Assembly (NCBI RefSeq): GCF_004614185.1
Contig: NZ_SPVF01000122.1
Span: 1-56,585 of the forward strand
Source: Zemynaea arenosa
GTDB taxonomy: Bacteria; Pseudomonadota; Gammaproteobacteria; Burkholderiales; Burkholderiaceae_D
DNA length: 56,585 bases
Reading direction: 5' to 3'
A model generated the notes under the pieces. That model ran no database searches. It saw only the letters and a list, made by a program, of their open reading frames with translations, and was not told the origin of the DNA. The first letter of the stretch is position 1; the number at the start of each line of letters is the position of its first letter. Positions 9,459 through 19,785 of this stretch are shown here, in pieces. The position numbers and the translations under genes are program-made.

Positions 9459-9932
9459 ATGAACATGGTGTTCAATCTGATCGTCCTGCTGCAGGTTATT
9501 TCGGCGCTGGCCATTATCGGCCTGGTGCTGCTGCAGCACGGCAAAGGCGCTGACATGGGCGCGGCCTTCGGCTCGGGCGCATCGGGCAGCCTGTTCGGCG
9601 CCTCCGGCTCGTCCAACTTCCTGTCCAAGTCGACGGCGGTGGCGGCGGTGGTGTTCTTTGCCTGCACCCTGGCCCTGTCGTACATGGGCACCCAGCAGCG
9701 CACCGTGGCCCCGACCGGCGGCGGTCTGATGGAGCAGCAGAAGAGCCAGCAGATCCCGGCGGCCCCGGCCGCACCGGCTCCGGCTCAGGGCCAGATCCCG
9801 GCCGCCCCGGCGGGCACCCCGAACGGCCCGGTGGTCGGCACCGTGGTCCCGGCGCAGACCGCGGCCACCCCGCCGGCCGGCGTGACCACCGCCCCTGCCC
9901 CGGCGCAGCAGGGCAATACGATCCCGAAATAA
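9459..9932 (+). CDS. secG: Preprotein translocase subunit SecG
   Basis: 157 residues. Two transmembrane helices (about 3-23 and 52-72) flank the conserved cytoplasmic loop LLQHGKGADMGAAFGSG...LFG, the hallmark of SecG, an accessory subunit of the SecYEG channel that promotes SecA-driven export. From about residue 85 there is a long Pro/Ala/Gln-rich tail, longer than in E. coli SecG (110 residues) but common in Burkholderiales. The gene lies between tpiA and tRNA-Leu. A stem-loop at 9947-9973 probably ends the transcript. Confidence 0.97.
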   Translation: MNMVFNLIVLLQVISALAIIGLVLLQHGKGADMGAAFGSGASGSLFGASGSSNFLSKSTAVAAVVFFACTLALSYMGTQQRTVAPTGGGLMEQQKSQQIPAAPAAPAPAQGQIPAAPAGTPNGPVVGTVVPAQTAATPPAGVTTAPAPAQQGNTIPK

Positions 9933-9946
9933 GCGGGGCACGGCAG

Positions 9947-9979
9947 CGGCCGATTCGGTCCCGAATCCGGCCGTTGTTG
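9947..9979 (+). terminator. Stem-loop after secG
   Basis: CGGCCGATTCG and CGAATcCGGCCG pair over 11 bp with one bulged C and a 4-base loop, starting 15 bases after the secG stop. The following bases, TTGTTG, are only moderately T-rich, so termination is likely but not certain. Confidence 0.55.
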
Positions 9980-10071
9980 GGAATGTCAATGTTTCATCGA
10001 ATATTGACGCAAGCGCAGCAAAAAAAGCCGTAAAAAGACTGCGATAACCTTGAGCGGGCACAAATTCTGCA

Positions 10072-10100
10072 TTGGCAAAGTATGCTCCTCAGGTTAAAAT
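10072..10100 (+). promoter_or_regulatory. Promoter of tRNA-Leu
   Basis: TTGGCA (10072-10077), a 17-bp spacer and TAAAAT (10095-10100) end 12 bases before the first base of the tRNA. This is a good sigma-70 match at the expected place. Confidence 0.75.
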
Positions 10101-10112
10101 AGCGGTCTCTTA

Positions 10113-10197
10113 GCCGACGTGGTGAAATTGGTAGACACGCTATCTTGAGGGGGTAGTGGCGCAAGCTGTGCGAGTTCGAGTCTCGCCGTCGGCACCA
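10113..10197 (+). tRNA. tRNA-Leu (anticodon GAG)
   Basis: 85 bases including an encoded CCA. The acceptor stem GCCGACG pairs with CGTCGGC, followed by discriminator A. The anticodon stem CTATC/GGTAG encloses the loop TTGAGGG, giving anticodon GAG, which reads CUC and CUU. A long variable arm is present, as expected for a class II tRNA. The T arm holds GTTCGAGTC. It lies between secG and nuoA with its own promoter and a terminator just behind it. Confidence 0.97.
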
Positions 10198-10208
10198 GAA
10201 ATTCAAGG

Positions 10209-10241
10209 GCCAGCAAGGGCAGTGCCTGAGCTGGCTTTTTT
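10209..10241 (+). terminator. Rho-independent terminator after tRNA-Leu
   Basis: GCCAGC (10209-10214) pairs with GCTGGC (10230-10235) and is followed directly by six T residues, starting 11 bases after the tRNA 3' end. It separates the tRNA from the nuo operon. Confidence 0.75.
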
Positions 10242-10348
10242 ACGAGGATCAGCCGTTCGATCCTGGTGGTAGGCCACAAGCCAGGTTTGCGCGGTTGGCG
10301 CTGCTCCATGCGGCGCATGTTTTAACCGACCAACCTGGGCTCATCACC

Positions 10349-10708
10349 GTGAACCTCGAGAATTACTTCCCCGTTCTGCTTTTCATCCTCGTCGGCCTCG
10401 GCGTCGGCGTCCTGCCCCAGGTCCTGGGTTTCATCCTGGCCCCGCACAAGCCGGACTCCCAAAAGCTGTCCCCGTACGAGTGCGGCTTCGAAGCGTTCGA
10501 AGACGCGCGCATGAAGTTCGACGTGCGCTACTACCTCGTCGCCATCCTGTTTATTTTGTTTGACCTCGAAACGGCATTCTTCTTCCCATGGGGCGTCTCC
10601 ATGCGTGAGCTGGGCTGGTCCGCTTACGTGACCATGATGGTGTTCATCGCCGAATTCGTGGTCGGTTTTTGGTACATCTGGAAGAAAGGTGCCCTTGATT
10701 GGGAATGA
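10349..10708 (+). CDS. nuoA: NADH-quinone oxidoreductase subunit A
   Basis: 119 residues, normal for betaproteobacteria. A small membrane subunit of complex I at the junction of the peripheral and membrane arms, with three transmembrane helices (about 6-27, 62-84, 91-112). Conserved blocks are PYECGFE (the loop Cys), [19 protein letters not shown] and FFFPW. The GTG at 10349 is chosen because it yields the usual N terminus [11 protein letters not shown]; a TTG at 10295 in the same frame would add 18 unlike residues. It is the first gene of the nuo operon; no clear promoter could be recognised in the 107 bases after the tRNA terminator. nuoB begins 3 bases after its stop. Confidence 0.96.
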   Translation: MNLENYFPVLLFILVGLGVGVLPQVLGFILAPHKPDSQKLSPYECGFEAFEDARMKFDVRYYLVAILFILFDLETAFFFPWGVSMRELGWSAYVTMMVFIAEFVVGFWYIWKKGALDWE

Positions 10709-10711
10709 GCC

Positions 10712-11188
10712 ATGTCTATTGAAGGCGTTTTGAACGAAGGTTTCATCACCACCACAGCCGACAAGCTGATCAACTGGGCCCGCACCGGATCGCTGCATCC
10801 GATGACCTTTGGCCTGGCCTGCTGCGCGGTCGAGATGATGCACGCGGGCGCGGCCCGCTACGACCTGGAGCGCTTTGGCTTCATGTTCCGTCCGTCCCCG
10901 CGCCAGTCCGACGTGATGATCGTGGCCGGCACCCTCTGCAACAAGATGGCGCCCGCACTGCGCAAGGTCTACGACCAGATGCCGGAACCGCGCTGGGTGA
11001 TCTCGATGGGCTCCTGCGCCAACGGCGGCGGCTACTACCACTACTCGTACTCGGTGGTGCGCGGCTGCGACCGCATCGTGCCGGTCGACGTCTACGTGCC
11101 GGGCTGCCCGCCGACCGCGGAAGCGCTCCTGTACGGCATCCTGCAGCTGCAAAGCAAGATCAAGCGCACCTCCACCATCGCCCGCTAA
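10712..11188 (+). CDS. nuoB: NADH-quinone oxidoreductase subunit B
   Basis: 158 residues. This subunit holds the terminal 4Fe-4S cluster N2 that passes electrons to quinone. The ligands are visible as the tandem Cys37-Cys38 ([11 protein letters not shown]), Cys102 (GSCANGG) and Cys132 ([11 protein letters not shown]). Peripheral arm, cytoplasmic face. It sits 3 bases behind nuoA and 5 bases before nuoC, consistent with translational coupling. Confidence 0.98.
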   Translation: MSIEGVLNEGFITTTADKLINWARTGSLHPMTFGLACCAVEMMHAGAARYDLERFGFMFRPSPRQSDVMIVAGTLCNKMAPALRKVYDQMPEPRWVISMGSCANGGGYYHYSYSVVRGCDRIVPVDVYVPGCPPTAEALLYGILQLQSKIKRTSTIAR

Positions 11189-11193
11189 GCACC

Positions 11194-11790
11194 ATGACGA
11201 CCGCGAAAATTCAACAACTGCAAAGCTCGCTCGCATCCGTGCTGGGCGAGCGCGCCGCCGTCACCGTGGCGCTGGGCGAAGTCACCATCGTGGTGAAGGC
11301 CGCCGACTACCTGGCCGTGATGCAAACCCTGCGCGACGACCCGGCCCTCAAGTTCGAGGAACTGATCGACCTGTGCGGCGTGGACTACCAGAGCTACGGC
11401 GAAGGCACCTATGACGGCCCGCGTTTCGCCGCCGTCTCGCACCTGCTGTCCGTGACCCACAACTGGCGCCTGCGCGTGCGCGTGTTCGCGCCGGACGACG
11501 ACATGCCGGTGATCGCCTCGGTGGTGCCCATCTGGCGCGCCGCCAACTGGTACGAGCGCGAAGCGTTCGACCTGTACGGCATCCTGTTCGAAGGCCACAA
11601 CGACCTGCGCCGCATCTTGACCGACTACGGCTTCATCGGCCACCCGTTCCGCAAGGACTTCCCGATCTCCGGCTACGTCGAAATGCGCTACGACCCCGAG
11701 CAGAAGCGCGTGATCTACCAACCCGTGACGATCGAACCGCGCGAGATCATCCCGCGCGTGATCCGCGAAGAAAACTACGGGACGAAATAA
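11194..11790 (+). CDS. nuoC: NADH-quinone oxidoreductase subunit C (30 kDa)
   Basis: 198 residues. Peripheral-arm subunit without cofactors that contacts NuoD. The family signature is seen as [21 protein letters not shown] at about 112-132, followed by the C-terminal proline-rich tail. It is a separate gene, not fused to nuoD as in E. coli. The TAA stop shares its last A with the ATG of nuoD (11790), so the two are translationally coupled. Confidence 0.97.
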   Translation: MTTAKIQQLQSSLASVLGERAAVTVALGEVTIVVKAADYLAVMQTLRDDPALKFEELIDLCGVDYQSYGEGTYDGPRFAAVSHLLSVTHNWRLRVRVFAPDDDMPVIASVVPIWRAANWYEREAFDLYGILFEGHNDLRRILTDYGFIGHPFRKDFPISGYVEMRYDPEQKRVIYQPVTIEPREIIPRVIREENYGTK

Positions 11791-13043
11791 TGGCTGAGAT
11801 TAAGAACTACACCCTGAACTTTGGCCCGCAGCACCCGGCCGCGCACGGCGTGCTGCGCCTGGTGCTGGAGCTGGACGGCGAAGTCGTGCAGCGGGCCGAC
11901 CCGCACATCGGCCTGCTGCACCGCGCGACCGAGAAGCTGGCCGAGACCCGCACCTACCTGCAGTCCGTCCCGTACATGGACCGTCTCGACTACGTGTCGA
12001 TGATGGCCAACGAGCACGCCTACGTGATGGCGATCGAGAAGCTGCTGGACATCCAGGTGCCCGAGCGCGCGCTGTGGATCCGCACCATGTTCGACGAGAT
12101 CACGCGCCTGCTGAACCACCTGATGTGGATGGGCGCGCACGCGCTGGACATCGGCGCCATGGGCCCGTTCCTGTACGCCTTCCGCGACCGCGAGGATCTG
12201 TTCGACGTGTACGAGGCGGTGTCGGGCGCGCGCATGCACGCGGCCTACTACCGCCCGGGCGGCGTCTACCGCGACCTGCCGGACGCGATGCCGCAGTACA
12301 AGGCCTCGCTGATCCGCAACGAGAAGGAACTGGCCAAGCGCAACGAAGACCGCCAGGGCTCGGTGCTGGACTTCATCGGCGACTTCACCAAGCGCTTCGA
12401 CGGCTACGTGGACGAGTACGAGACCCTGCTGACCGACAACCGCATCTGGAAGCAGCGCACCGTCGGCATCGGCGTGGTGTCGCCGGAAGATGCGCTGGCG
12501 ATGGGCTTCACCGGCGCCATGCTGCGCGGCTCGGGCATCGCCTGGGACCTGCGCAAGAAGCAGCCGTACGCGGCCTACGACAAGGTGGAGTTCGACATCC
12601 CGGTCGGCGTCAACGGCGACTCGTATGACCGCTACCTGGTCCGCATCGAAGAGATGCGCCAGTCCAACCGCATCATCAAGCAGTGCGTGGCCTGGCTGCA
12701 GGCAAACCCGGGCCCGGTGATGACCAGCAACCGCAAGGTCGCCCCGCCGTCGCGCGTGGACATGAAGACCAACATGGAATCGCTGATCCACCACTTCAAG
12801 CTGTTCACCGAAGGCTTCCACGTCCCGCCGGGCGAGGCGTACAGCGCGGTCGAGCACCCGAAGGGCGAGTTCGGCATCTACATCGTGTCCGATGGCGCCA
12901 ACAAGCCCTACCGCCTGAAGATCCGCGCCCCCGGCTTCGCGCACCTGCAGAGCCTGGACGAGATGGCCCGCGGCCACATGATCGCCGACGTGGTCACCAT
13001 CATCGGCACCCAGGACATCGTGTTCGGCGAGATCGACCGTTAA
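11790..13043 (+). CDS. nuoD: NADH-quinone oxidoreductase subunit D (49 kDa)
   Basis: 417 residues. Forms most of the quinone-reaction cavity together with NuoB. The GPQHPAAHG motif at residues 12-20 contains a His that in the family contacts the quinone head group; VPYMDRLDY (about 65-73) includes the partner Tyr. The fold derives from NiFe hydrogenases but has no metal-ligand cysteines, as expected. The start overlaps the nuoC stop by one base; nuoE follows after 22 bases. Confidence 0.98.
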   Translation: MAEIKNYTLNFGPQHPAAHGVLRLVLELDGEVVQRADPHIGLLHRATEKLAETRTYLQSVPYMDRLDYVSMMANEHAYVMAIEKLLDIQVPERALWIRTMFDEITRLLNHLMWMGAHALDIGAMGPFLYAFRDREDLFDVYEAVSGARMHAAYYRPGGVYRDLPDAMPQYKASLIRNEKELAKRNEDRQGSVLDFIGDFTKRFDGYVDEYETLLTDNRIWKQRTVGIGVVSPEDALAMGFTGAMLRGSGIAWDLRKKQPYAAYDKVEFDIPVGVNGDSYDRYLVRIEEMRQSNRIIKQCVAWLQANPGPVMTSNRKVAPPSRVDMKTNMESLIHHFKLFTEGFHVPPGEAYSAVEHPKGEFGIYIVSDGANKPYRLKIRAPGFAHLQSLDEMARGHMIADVVTIIGTQDIVFGEIDR

Positions 13044-13065
13044 AAGGTTTAGTACAAGGCACATC

Positions 13066-13545
13066 ATGCTGTTATCTGAAGACGCATACAAGAAAATCGA
13101 CCGCGAGCTGGCCAAGTACCCGGCCGACCAGCGCCAGTCGGCCGTGATGGCCGCGCTGGCCATCGCCCAGGACGAGAAGGGCTGGCTGGCGCCGGAAACG
13201 ATGGAAGACATCGCCAACTACATCGGCATGCCGCCGATCGCCGTCCAGGAAGTGGCCACGTTCTACAACATGTACAACGTCAAGCCGGTCGGCAAGCACA
13301 AGATCTCGGTCTGCACCAACCTGCCGTGCGCCCTGTCCGGCGGCGAGCGCGTGGGCGACTACCTCAAGCGCAAGCTGAACGTGGACTACCGCGGCACCAC
13401 CGAAGACGGCCAGTTCACCCTGGTCGAAGGCGAATGCATGGGTGCGTGCGGCGACGCGCCGGTCCTGCTCGTCAATAACAAGCGCATGTGCTCGTTCATG
13501 ACCGAACAGAAGCTGGACGCGCTGGTGGAGGAACTCAAGAAATGA
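13066..13545 (+). CDS. nuoE: NADH-quinone oxidoreductase subunit E (24 kDa)
   Basis: 159 residues with a thioredoxin-like fold. Four ligands of the 2Fe-2S cluster N1a are present: Cys83 and Cys88 ([10 protein letters not shown]), Cys124 and Cys128 ([11 protein letters not shown]). It belongs to the NADH-oxidising module with NuoF and NuoG. Its TGA overlaps the ATG of nuoF by four bases (ATGA at 13542-13545). Confidence 0.98.
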   Translation: MLLSEDAYKKIDRELAKYPADQRQSAVMAALAIAQDEKGWLAPETMEDIANYIGMPPIAVQEVATFYNMYNVKPVGKHKISVCTNLPCALSGGERVGDYLKRKLNVDYRGTTEDGQFTLVEGECMGACGDAPVLLVNNKRMCSFMTEQKLDALVEELKK

Positions 13546-14837
13546 CCAGTCTGCACGACCGTCACATCAAACCCCTGATCCTGGCTGGCCTGACCGGCGA
13601 CAACTGGCACCTCCAGGATTACATCAACCGCGGCGGCTATTCGGCCCTGCGCCGCATCCTGGAAGAGAAGATTCCGCCCGAGCAGATCATCGCCGAGCTG
13701 AAGACCTCGTCCCTGCGCGGCCGCGGCGGCGCCGGCTTCCCGACCGGTCTCAAATGGTCGTTCATGCCGCGCCAGTACCCGGGCCAGAAATACCTCGTCT
13801 GCAACACCGACGAAGGCGAGCCGGGCACCTTCAAGGACCGCGACATCATCCGCTACAACCCGCACGCGCTGATCGAAGGCATGGCCATCGGCGCCTACGC
13901 GATGGGCATCACCGTCGGCTACAACTACATCCACGGCGAGATCTTCGCGGACTACCTGCGCTTTGAAGAGGCGCTGGAAGAGGCGCGCGCCGGCGGCTGG
14001 CTGGGCGACAACATCCTCGGTTCGGGCTTCTCGTTCCAGCTGCACGCCCACCACGGCTACGGCGCCTACATCTGCGGCGAAGAAACCGCGCTGCTGGAAT
14101 CGCTGGAAGGCAAGAAGGGCCAGCCGCGCTTCAAGCCGCCGTTCCCGGCCTCGTTCGGCCTGTACGGCAAGCCGACCACCATCAACAACACCGAGACCTT
14201 CGCGGCGGTGCCGTTCGTCCTCAACATGGGCGGCGAAGCCTACGCGGCGCTCGGCAAGCCGAACAACGGCGGCACCAAGATCTTCTCGATCTCGGGCGAC
14301 GTCGAGCGTCCGGGCAACTACGAAGTCCCGCTGGGCACCCCGTTCGCCAAGCTGATGGAGCTAGCCGGCGGCATGCGCGGCGGTAAGAAGATCAAGGCCG
14401 TGATCCCGGGCGGCTCGTCGGCACCGGTGGTGCGCGGCGAAGTCATGATGGACACCGACCTGGATTACGACTCGATCGCCAAGGCCGGCTCCATGCTCGG
14501 TTCCGGCGCCGTGATCGTCATGGACGAGACCCGCTGCATGGTCAAGTCGCTGCTGCGCCTCTCGTACTTCTACTACGAAGAGTCGTGCGGCCAGTGCACC
14601 CCGTGCCGCGAAGGCACCGGCTGGCTGTACCGCATGGTCCACCGCATCGAGCACGGCCAGGGCCGTCCGGAAGACCTCGACGTCCTGAACTCGGTCGCCG
14701 GCAACATCAAGGGCCGCACCATCTGCGCACTGGGCGACGCTGCCGCCATGCCGGTGGAAGCCATGATCAAGAACTTCCGCGACGAATTCGCCTATCACAT
14801 CGAGCACAAGCACTGCCTCGTGCCCGCATACATTTAA
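13542..14837 (+). CDS. nuoF: NADH-quinone oxidoreductase subunit F (51 kDa)
   Basis: 431 residues. Binds NADH and FMN and holds the 4Fe-4S cluster N3. Visible motifs: the glycine-rich NADH site [15 protein letters not shown] near residues 63-77, an FMN-contact stretch around YNYIHGE and [11 protein letters not shown], and the cluster ligands [12 protein letters not shown] with a further Cys in TICALGDAA near the C terminus. The start is the ATG overlapping the nuoE stop; the frame is open further upstream but that part lies inside nuoE. Confidence 0.98.
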   Translation: MTSLHDRHIKPLILAGLTGDNWHLQDYINRGGYSALRRILEEKIPPEQIIAELKTSSLRGRGGAGFPTGLKWSFMPRQYPGQKYLVCNTDEGEPGTFKDRDIIRYNPHALIEGMAIGAYAMGITVGYNYIHGEIFADYLRFEEALEEARAGGWLGDNILGSGFSFQLHAHHGYGAYICGEETALLESLEGKKGQPRFKPPFPASFGLYGKPTTINNTETFAAVPFVLNMGGEAYAALGKPNNGGTKIFSISGDVERPGNYEVPLGTPFAKLMELAGGMRGGKKIKAVIPGGSSAPVVRGEVMMDTDLDYDSIAKAGSMLGSGAVIVMDETRCMVKSLLRLSYFYYEESCGQCTPCREGTGWLYRMVHRIEHGQGRPEDLDVLNSVAGNIKGRTICALGDAAAMPVEAMIKNFRDEFAYHIEHKHCLVPAYI

Positions 14838-14854
14838 GAAGCCAGAGAACTCTC

Positions 14855-17191
14855 ATGGTTGAAATTGAAATTGACGGTAAGAAGGTTGAGGTCGCGCCTG
14901 GTTCCATGGTGATGGACGCGGCCAACAAGCTTGGTACCTACATCCCGCACTTCTGCTATCACAAGAAGCTGTCGATCGCGGCCAACTGCCGCATGTGCCT
15001 GGTGGAAGTCGAGAAGGCACCGAAGCCGCTGCCCGCCTGCGCGACCCCGGTCTCGGCCGGCATGATCGTGAAGACCGCCTCGGACCGCGCGGTCCAGGCG
15101 CAGCGCTCGGTGATGGAATTCCTGCTGATTAACCACCCGCTGGATTGCCCGATCTGCGACCAGGCCGGCGAATGCCAGCTGCAGGATCTGGCGGTCGGCT
15201 ACGGCAACGGCCAGTCGCGCTACGAAGAAGAAAAGCGCGTGGTGGCCCCGAAGGACGCCGGCCCGCTGATCTCGATGGAAGAGATGACCCGCTGCATCCA
15301 GTGCACCCGCTGCGTGCGCTTCGGCCAGGAAGTGGCCGGCGTGATGGAGTTTGGCATGCTGGGCCGCGGCGAGCATTCGGAGATCACCACCTTCGTCGGC
15401 AAGACTGTCGATTCCGAAGTGTCGGGCAATATGATCGACCTGTGCCCGGTTGGCGCGCTGACCTCGAAGCCGTTCCGCTACACCGCACGCGCCTGGGAAC
15501 TGGGCCGCCGCAAGTCGGTGTCGCCGCACGATTCGCTCGGCTCGAACCTGATCGTCCAGGTCAAGGGTGGCCACGTGATGCGCGTGCTGCCGCTGGAGAA
15601 CGAAGACATCAACGAATGCTGGATCTCGGACAAGGACCGCTTCTCGTACGAAGCCCTGTCCACCGACCAGCGCCTGACCCACCCGATGATCAAGCAGGGC
15701 GGGGCATGGCAGCAGACCGACTGGCAGACCGCCCTCGAATACGTGGCCCACGGCCTGCGTAACATCCGCCACGAGCATGGCGCGGATTCGATCGCGATCG
15801 CCGCCACCGGCCACTCGACCACCGAAGAACTGTACCTCCTGAAGAAGATCGCTTCGGGCGTCGGTTCGGAGAACATCGACTTCCGCCTGCGCCAGACCGA
15901 CTTTGCGCTGGATGGCACGGTGGTGCCGTCGCTGGGCATGAACATCGCCGAAGTCCCGGGCCTCAAGCGCCTGCTGGTGATCGGCTCCAACCTGCGCAAG
16001 GACCATCCGCTGCTGTCGACCCGCGTGCGCGCCGCCGTCAAGGCAGGCTGCAAGCTGACCACCATCGGCTCGACCGCGGACAACCTGCTGATGTCGACCG
16101 CTGCCCGTATCGTGGCTGCGCCGTCGGACTGGCTGGCTGCTTTGAGCGAAGTGGTGGCAGGCGTGGCCGCCGCCAAGGGCGTGGCCGCACCGGCTGGTTT
16201 TGAAAGCGTGCAGGCATCGGACAAGGCGAAAGCGCTGGCCGCGGCCCTGAACGGCGAGGGTGGGGCGGTCTGGCTGGGTAACGCCGTGACGCACCATCCG
16301 CAGTTCGCGCAGATCGCTGCGGCCGCGCAGTGGATCGCCGAGCAGACCGGCGCCAAGTTCGGCTACACCGTGGAAGCCGCGAACACCGTCGGCGGCTACA
16401 TCGTCGGCGCGACCTCGAACAAGGGCAACCTGTTCGCGCAGCGCGCCGGCGAGCAGAAAAAAGCCTACGTCCTGTTCAACGCCGAGCCGGAACTGGATGC
16501 GGCCAATCCGCAGCAGGCCCGCGCCGCGCTGGACGCCGCCGAAATGGTGGTGGTGCTGTCCGCATTCGCGCACGGCGCCGACTACGCCGACGTGATGCTG
16601 CCGATCGCTCCGTTCTCGGAGACCTCCGGCACCTTCATCAACTGCGAAGGCCGCGTGCAGTCCTTCAACGGCACCTGCAAGCCGCTGGGCGATGCGCGTC
16701 CGGGCTGGAAAGTCCTGCGCGTGCTGGGCAACCTGCTCACGCTCGATGGCTTCAACTACGAGACCTCCGAGCAGATTCGCGATGAAGCCCTCGGCGCCGG
16801 CACGGCGTCGGTTCAATCGAAGCTGAACAACATCGGCCGCACCGCGCCACAAGCCGCGTCGTACGCCAATGCGGGTTCGCTGCAGCGCTACGCCGAAGTC
16901 CCGATCTACTTCGCGGACGCCATCGCCCGCCGCTCCGAGCCGCTGCTGCGCACCGCCGACGGCCAGCCGCCGGTGGCCGCCATGGCTCCGGCCCTGGCCG
17001 AGCACCTGGGCGTGCGGGCCGGCGACGACGTCAAGGTCACGCAGGGCACCGGCTTTGCGATCCTCCCGGCGGCGATCGACGCGGCCCTCCCGGCCAACGT
17101 CGTGCGCGTGCCGGCCGCCCACCCGAACGTCTCGACTCTGGGCGACATGTTCGGCGAAGTCCAAGTTGAAAAAGCAGGGGAGAGCAAGTAA
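14855..17191 (+). CDS. nuoG: NADH-quinone oxidoreductase subunit G (75 kDa)
   Basis: 778 residues. The N-terminal ferredoxin domain carries N1b (Cys34, Cys45, Cys48, Cys62). Next come the His-Cys3 cluster N5 (HPLDCPICDQAGECQL) and N4 (CIQCTRC with a later CPVGAL). The remaining 500 residues are a molybdopterin-oxidoreductase-like domain that is probably inactive as an enzyme. The extra N7 cluster of E. coli NuoG is absent: its CxxCxxxC stretch is replaced by a Ser-rich sequence after SKPFRY, with only the distant Cys (NECW) kept. It starts 17 bases after nuoF; nuoH begins directly after its TAA. Confidence 0.97.
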   Translation: MVEIEIDGKKVEVAPGSMVMDAANKLGTYIPHFCYHKKLSIAANCRMCLVEVEKAPKPLPACATPVSAGMIVKTASDRAVQAQRSVMEFLLINHPLDCPICDQAGECQLQDLAVGYGNGQSRYEEEKRVVAPKDAGPLISMEEMTRCIQCTRCVRFGQEVAGVMEFGMLGRGEHSEITTFVGKTVDSEVSGNMIDLCPVGALTSKPFRYTARAWELGRRKSVSPHDSLGSNLIVQVKGGHVMRVLPLENEDINECWISDKDRFSYEALSTDQRLTHPMIKQGGAWQQTDWQTALEYVAHGLRNIRHEHGADSIAIAATGHSTTEELYLLKKIASGVGSENIDFRLRQTDFALDGTVVPSLGMNIAEVPGLKRLLVIGSNLRKDHPLLSTRVRAAVKAGCKLTTIGSTADNLLMSTAARIVAAPSDWLAALSEVVAGVAAAKGVAAPAGFESVQASDKAKALAAALNGEGGAVWLGNAVTHHPQFAQIAAAAQWIAEQTGAKFGYTVEAANTVGGYIVGATSNKGNLFAQRAGEQKKAYVLFNAEPELDAANPQQARAALDAAEMVVVLSAFAHGADYADVMLPIAPFSETSGTFINCEGRVQSFNGTCKPLGDARPGWKVLRVLGNLLTLDGFNYETSEQIRDEALGAGTASVQSKLNNIGRTAPQAASYANAGSLQRYAEVPIYFADAIARRSEPLLRTADGQPPVAAMAPALAEHLGVRAGDDVKVTQGTGFAILPAAIDAALPANVVRVPAAHPNVSTLGDMFGEVQVEKAGESK

Positions 17192-18277
17192 ATGGCTGCG
17201 CCAGAATTCATCAACACCCTGACGACCAACGGGTCGGCGCTGCTGGGGCCCACGCTGTGGGCCTTCGTGTGGACGCTCCTGAAGATCGTGATCGTCGTGC
17301 TGCCGCTGATGGGCTGCGTGGCGTACCTGACGCTGTGGGAGCGCCGCCTGCTGGGCTGGATCCAGATCCGCGTGGGCCCGAACCGCGTGGGTCCGAACGG
17401 CTTGCTGCAGCCGATCGCCGACGCGCTCAAGTTCATGTTCAAGGAGATCATTCTCCCGGCGCGCTCGGACAAGTTCCTGTTCTTCCTCGGTCCGATCATG
17501 ACCATCATGCCGGCGCTGGCCGCATGGTGCGTGGTGCCCTTCGGCCCGCAGGCAGCCCTGGCCAACGTCAACGCCGGCCTGCTGCTGCTGATGGCGATCA
17601 CCTCGATCGAGGTGTATGGCCTGATCATCGCCGGCTGGTCGTCGAACTCCAAGTACTCGCTGATGGGCGCCATGCGCGCGTCCGCGCAAATGGTGTCGTA
17701 CGAGATCGCGATGGGCTTCTGCCTGGTGATCGTGCTGATGGTCTCGTCCTCGCTGAACTTCAGCGACATCGTCCTCGGCCAGCAGGTCGGCTGGGCCGCG
17801 TCGCACGGCCTGAACATCTTCTCGTGGAACTGGCTGCCGCTGCTGCCGGTGTTCGTGGTCTACCTGGTGTCCGGCCTCGCCGAGTGCAACCGCCACCCGT
17901 TCGACGTGGTGGAAGGCGAGTCCGAGATCGTCGGTGGTCACATGGTGGAATACTCCGGCATGTCGTACGCGATGTTCTTCCTGGCCGAATACGCCAACAT
18001 GATCCTGATCGGCGTGCTCGGTTCCGTCATGTTCCTGGGCGGCTGGAGCGCCCCGCTGGCGATCCTCGAATTCGGTGGCGCGTTCGGTGGCTTCTTCTGG
18101 CTGTTCCTGAAGGCCTTCCTGATCGTGACCCTGTTCATCTGGACCCGTACCACCTTCCCGCGCTACCGCTATGACCAGATCATGCGCCTGGGCTGGAAAG
18201 TGTTCATTCCGCTGACGCTGGTCTACCTGGTGTTTGTCGCCACCTGGATGCAGACCCCGTGGAATATTTGGAAGTAA
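17192..18277 (+). CDS. nuoH: NADH-quinone oxidoreductase subunit H
   Basis: 361 residues, about eight to nine transmembrane helices. This subunit joins the membrane and peripheral arms and forms the quinone entry and the first proton path. Conserved blocks are [47 protein letters not shown] and [18 protein letters not shown]. The ATG abuts the nuoG stop with no gap. Confidence 0.98.
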   Translation: MAAPEFINTLTTNGSALLGPTLWAFVWTLLKIVIVVLPLMGCVAYLTLWERRLLGWIQIRVGPNRVGPNGLLQPIADALKFMFKEIILPARSDKFLFFLGPIMTIMPALAAWCVVPFGPQAALANVNAGLLLLMAITSIEVYGLIIAGWSSNSKYSLMGAMRASAQMVSYEIAMGFCLVIVLMVSSSLNFSDIVLGQQVGWAASHGLNIFSWNWLPLLPVFVVYLVSGLAECNRHPFDVVEGESEIVGGHMVEYSGMSYAMFFLAEYANMILIGVLGSVMFLGGWSAPLAILEFGGAFGGFFWLFLKAFLIVTLFIWTRTTFPRYRYDQIMRLGWKVFIPLTLVYLVFVATWMQTPWNIWK

Positions 18278-18292
18278 GAGAGCGCACACAGA

Positions 18293-18781
18293 ATGACTAA
18301 GGTAAAAGACTTTTTCCAGAGCTTCATGCTCACGGAGCTGTTCAAGGGCATGGCCCTGACCGGCCGCTACATGTTCGCTCGCAAGATCACGGTGCAGTTC
18401 CCGGAAGAGAAAACGCCGCTGTCGCCGCGCTTCCGCGGCCTGCACGCGCTGCGCCGCTACCCCAACGGGGAAGAGCGCTGCATCGCCTGTAAGCTGTGCG
18501 AAGCGGTGTGCCCGGCGATGGCGATCACCATCGAGTCCGAGCAGCGTGAAGACGGTTCGCGCCGCACCACGCGCTACGACATCGACCTGACCAAGTGCAT
18601 CTTCTGCGGCTTCTGCGAAGAGAGCTGCCCGGTCGATTCGATCGTCGAGACCAACACGCTGGAATACCACGGCGAGAAGCGCGGTGACCTGTACTACACC
18701 AAGGAGATGCTCCTGGCCGTGGGTGACCGCTACGAACAACAGATCGCCGCCGACCGCGCGGCCGACGCCAAGTACCGCTGA
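18293..18781 (+). CDS. nuoI: NADH-quinone oxidoreductase subunit I
   Basis: 162 residues. An 8Fe ferredoxin-type subunit carrying clusters N6a and N6b. Ligands are Cys63, 66, 69 and 73 ([12 protein letters not shown]) and Cys102, 105, 108 and 112 ([12 protein letters not shown]). An amphipathic N-terminal helix places it on the membrane next to NuoH. It sits 15 bases behind nuoH and 11 before nuoJ. Confidence 0.98.
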   Translation: MTKVKDFFQSFMLTELFKGMALTGRYMFARKITVQFPEEKTPLSPRFRGLHALRRYPNGEERCIACKLCEAVCPAMAITIESEQREDGSRRTTRYDIDLTKCIFCGFCEESCPVDSIVETNTLEYHGEKRGDLYYTKEMLLAVGDRYEQQIAADRAADAKYR

Positions 18782-18792
18782 CCGAGGCGCCC

Positions 18793-19446
18793 ATGGATTT
18801 TCAAACCGTTCTTTTCTACGTGTTCGCCGCAGTGATGGTCCTGGCCTCGCTGCGCGTGGTCACGGCCCGTAACCCGGTGCACGCTGCGCTGTTCCTGGTG
18901 CTGGCGTTCTTCAACGCCGCCGGCATCTGGATGCTGCTCAAGGCCGAGTTCCTGGCCATCGTGCTGGTGCTCGTGTATGTGGGCGCCGTGATGGTGCTGT
19001 TCCTGTTCGTCGTGATGATGTTGGACATCAACCTCGACAAGCTGCGCGAAGGCTTCTGGAGCTACCTGCCGGTGGCCTCCGTGGTCGGCGCGGTGATCGT
19101 CCTGGAAATGGCTGCCGTGCTGTGGAAGTCGTTCCTGTCGTTCGACGGTGCGGCGGCCAATGCGGCCAACGCCGTGAACATCGGCGGCACCAAGGAGCTC
19201 GGGCGCCTGATCTACACCCAGTACATCTATGGCTTCGAAGTCGCGGCCGTGATCCTGCTGGTGGCGATCATCGCCGCCGTCGCGCTGACCATGCGCAAGC
19301 GCAAGGACACCAAGTTCATCGACCCGGCCGACGCCGTCAAGGTCAAGGCGCGCGACCGCGTGCGCATCGTGAAGATGGACGCCGTCAAGGAAGCCCCTGC
19401 AATCGTTGAAGCGGTGACGACCGCCGCACCTAAGGAGGCGCAATGA
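18793..19446 (+). CDS. nuoJ: NADH-quinone oxidoreductase subunit J
   Basis: 217 residues with five transmembrane helices; the pi-bulge helix region lies around [20 protein letters not shown] at about 57-76. Membrane-arm subunit linked to proton transfer. The C-terminal 45 residues are hydrophilic and rich in Lys, Val and Ala. Its stop overlaps the nuoK start by four bases (ATGA). Confidence 0.97.
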   Translation: MDFQTVLFYVFAAVMVLASLRVVTARNPVHAALFLVLAFFNAAGIWMLLKAEFLAIVLVLVYVGAVMVLFLFVVMMLDINLDKLREGFWSYLPVASVVGAVIVLEMAAVLWKSFLSFDGAAANAANAVNIGGTKELGRLIYTQYIYGFEVAAVILLVAIIAAVALTMRKRKDTKFIDPADAVKVKARDRVRIVKMDAVKEAPAIVEAVTTAAPKEAQ

Positions 19447-19751
19447 CTCTCTCCCTGGCCCACTACCTGGTTCTGGGCGCCATCCTGTTCGCGATTTCGA
19501 TCGTCGGCATTTTCCTGAACCGCAAGAACGTCATCATCCTGCTGATGGCCATCGAATTGATGCTGCTGGCAGTGAACCTGAACTTCATCGCCTTCTCGCA
19601 CTACCTGGGCGACGCGGCGGGGCAGATCTTCGTCTTCTTCATCCTCACCGTGGCCGCCGCTGAATCGGCGATCGGCCTGGCGATCCTGGTGGTCCTGTTC
19701 CGCAATCTGGACACGATCAACGTTGAAGACCTGGACAGCCTCAAAGGCTAA
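19443..19751 (+). CDS. nuoK: NADH-quinone oxidoreductase subunit K
   Basis: 102 residues, three transmembrane helices, related to MrpC. The intramembrane Glu residues used in proton translocation are seen in [13 protein letters not shown] (about 34-46) and [11 protein letters not shown] (about 68-78). An AAGGAG ribosome site precedes the start inside nuoJ. Confidence 0.98.
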   Translation: MTLSLAHYLVLGAILFAISIVGIFLNRKNVIILLMAIELMLLAVNLNFIAFSHYLGDAAGQIFVFFILTVAAAESAIGLAILVVLFRNLDTINVEDLDSLKG

Positions 19752-19785
19752 TCACATCCGACAATAAAACGACTAAGGTTCAACA

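Noticed and set aside
14855..17191. Loss of the N7 cluster ligands in NuoG as a defect
   Set aside because: N7 is absent in many bacterial and all mitochondrial homologues, so its lack is ordinary.
14834..18739. A 1301-codon open frame antisense to nuoG, nuoH and nuoI
   Set aside because: It spans three conserved complex I genes on the other strand and their junctions, and shows no recognisable motif.
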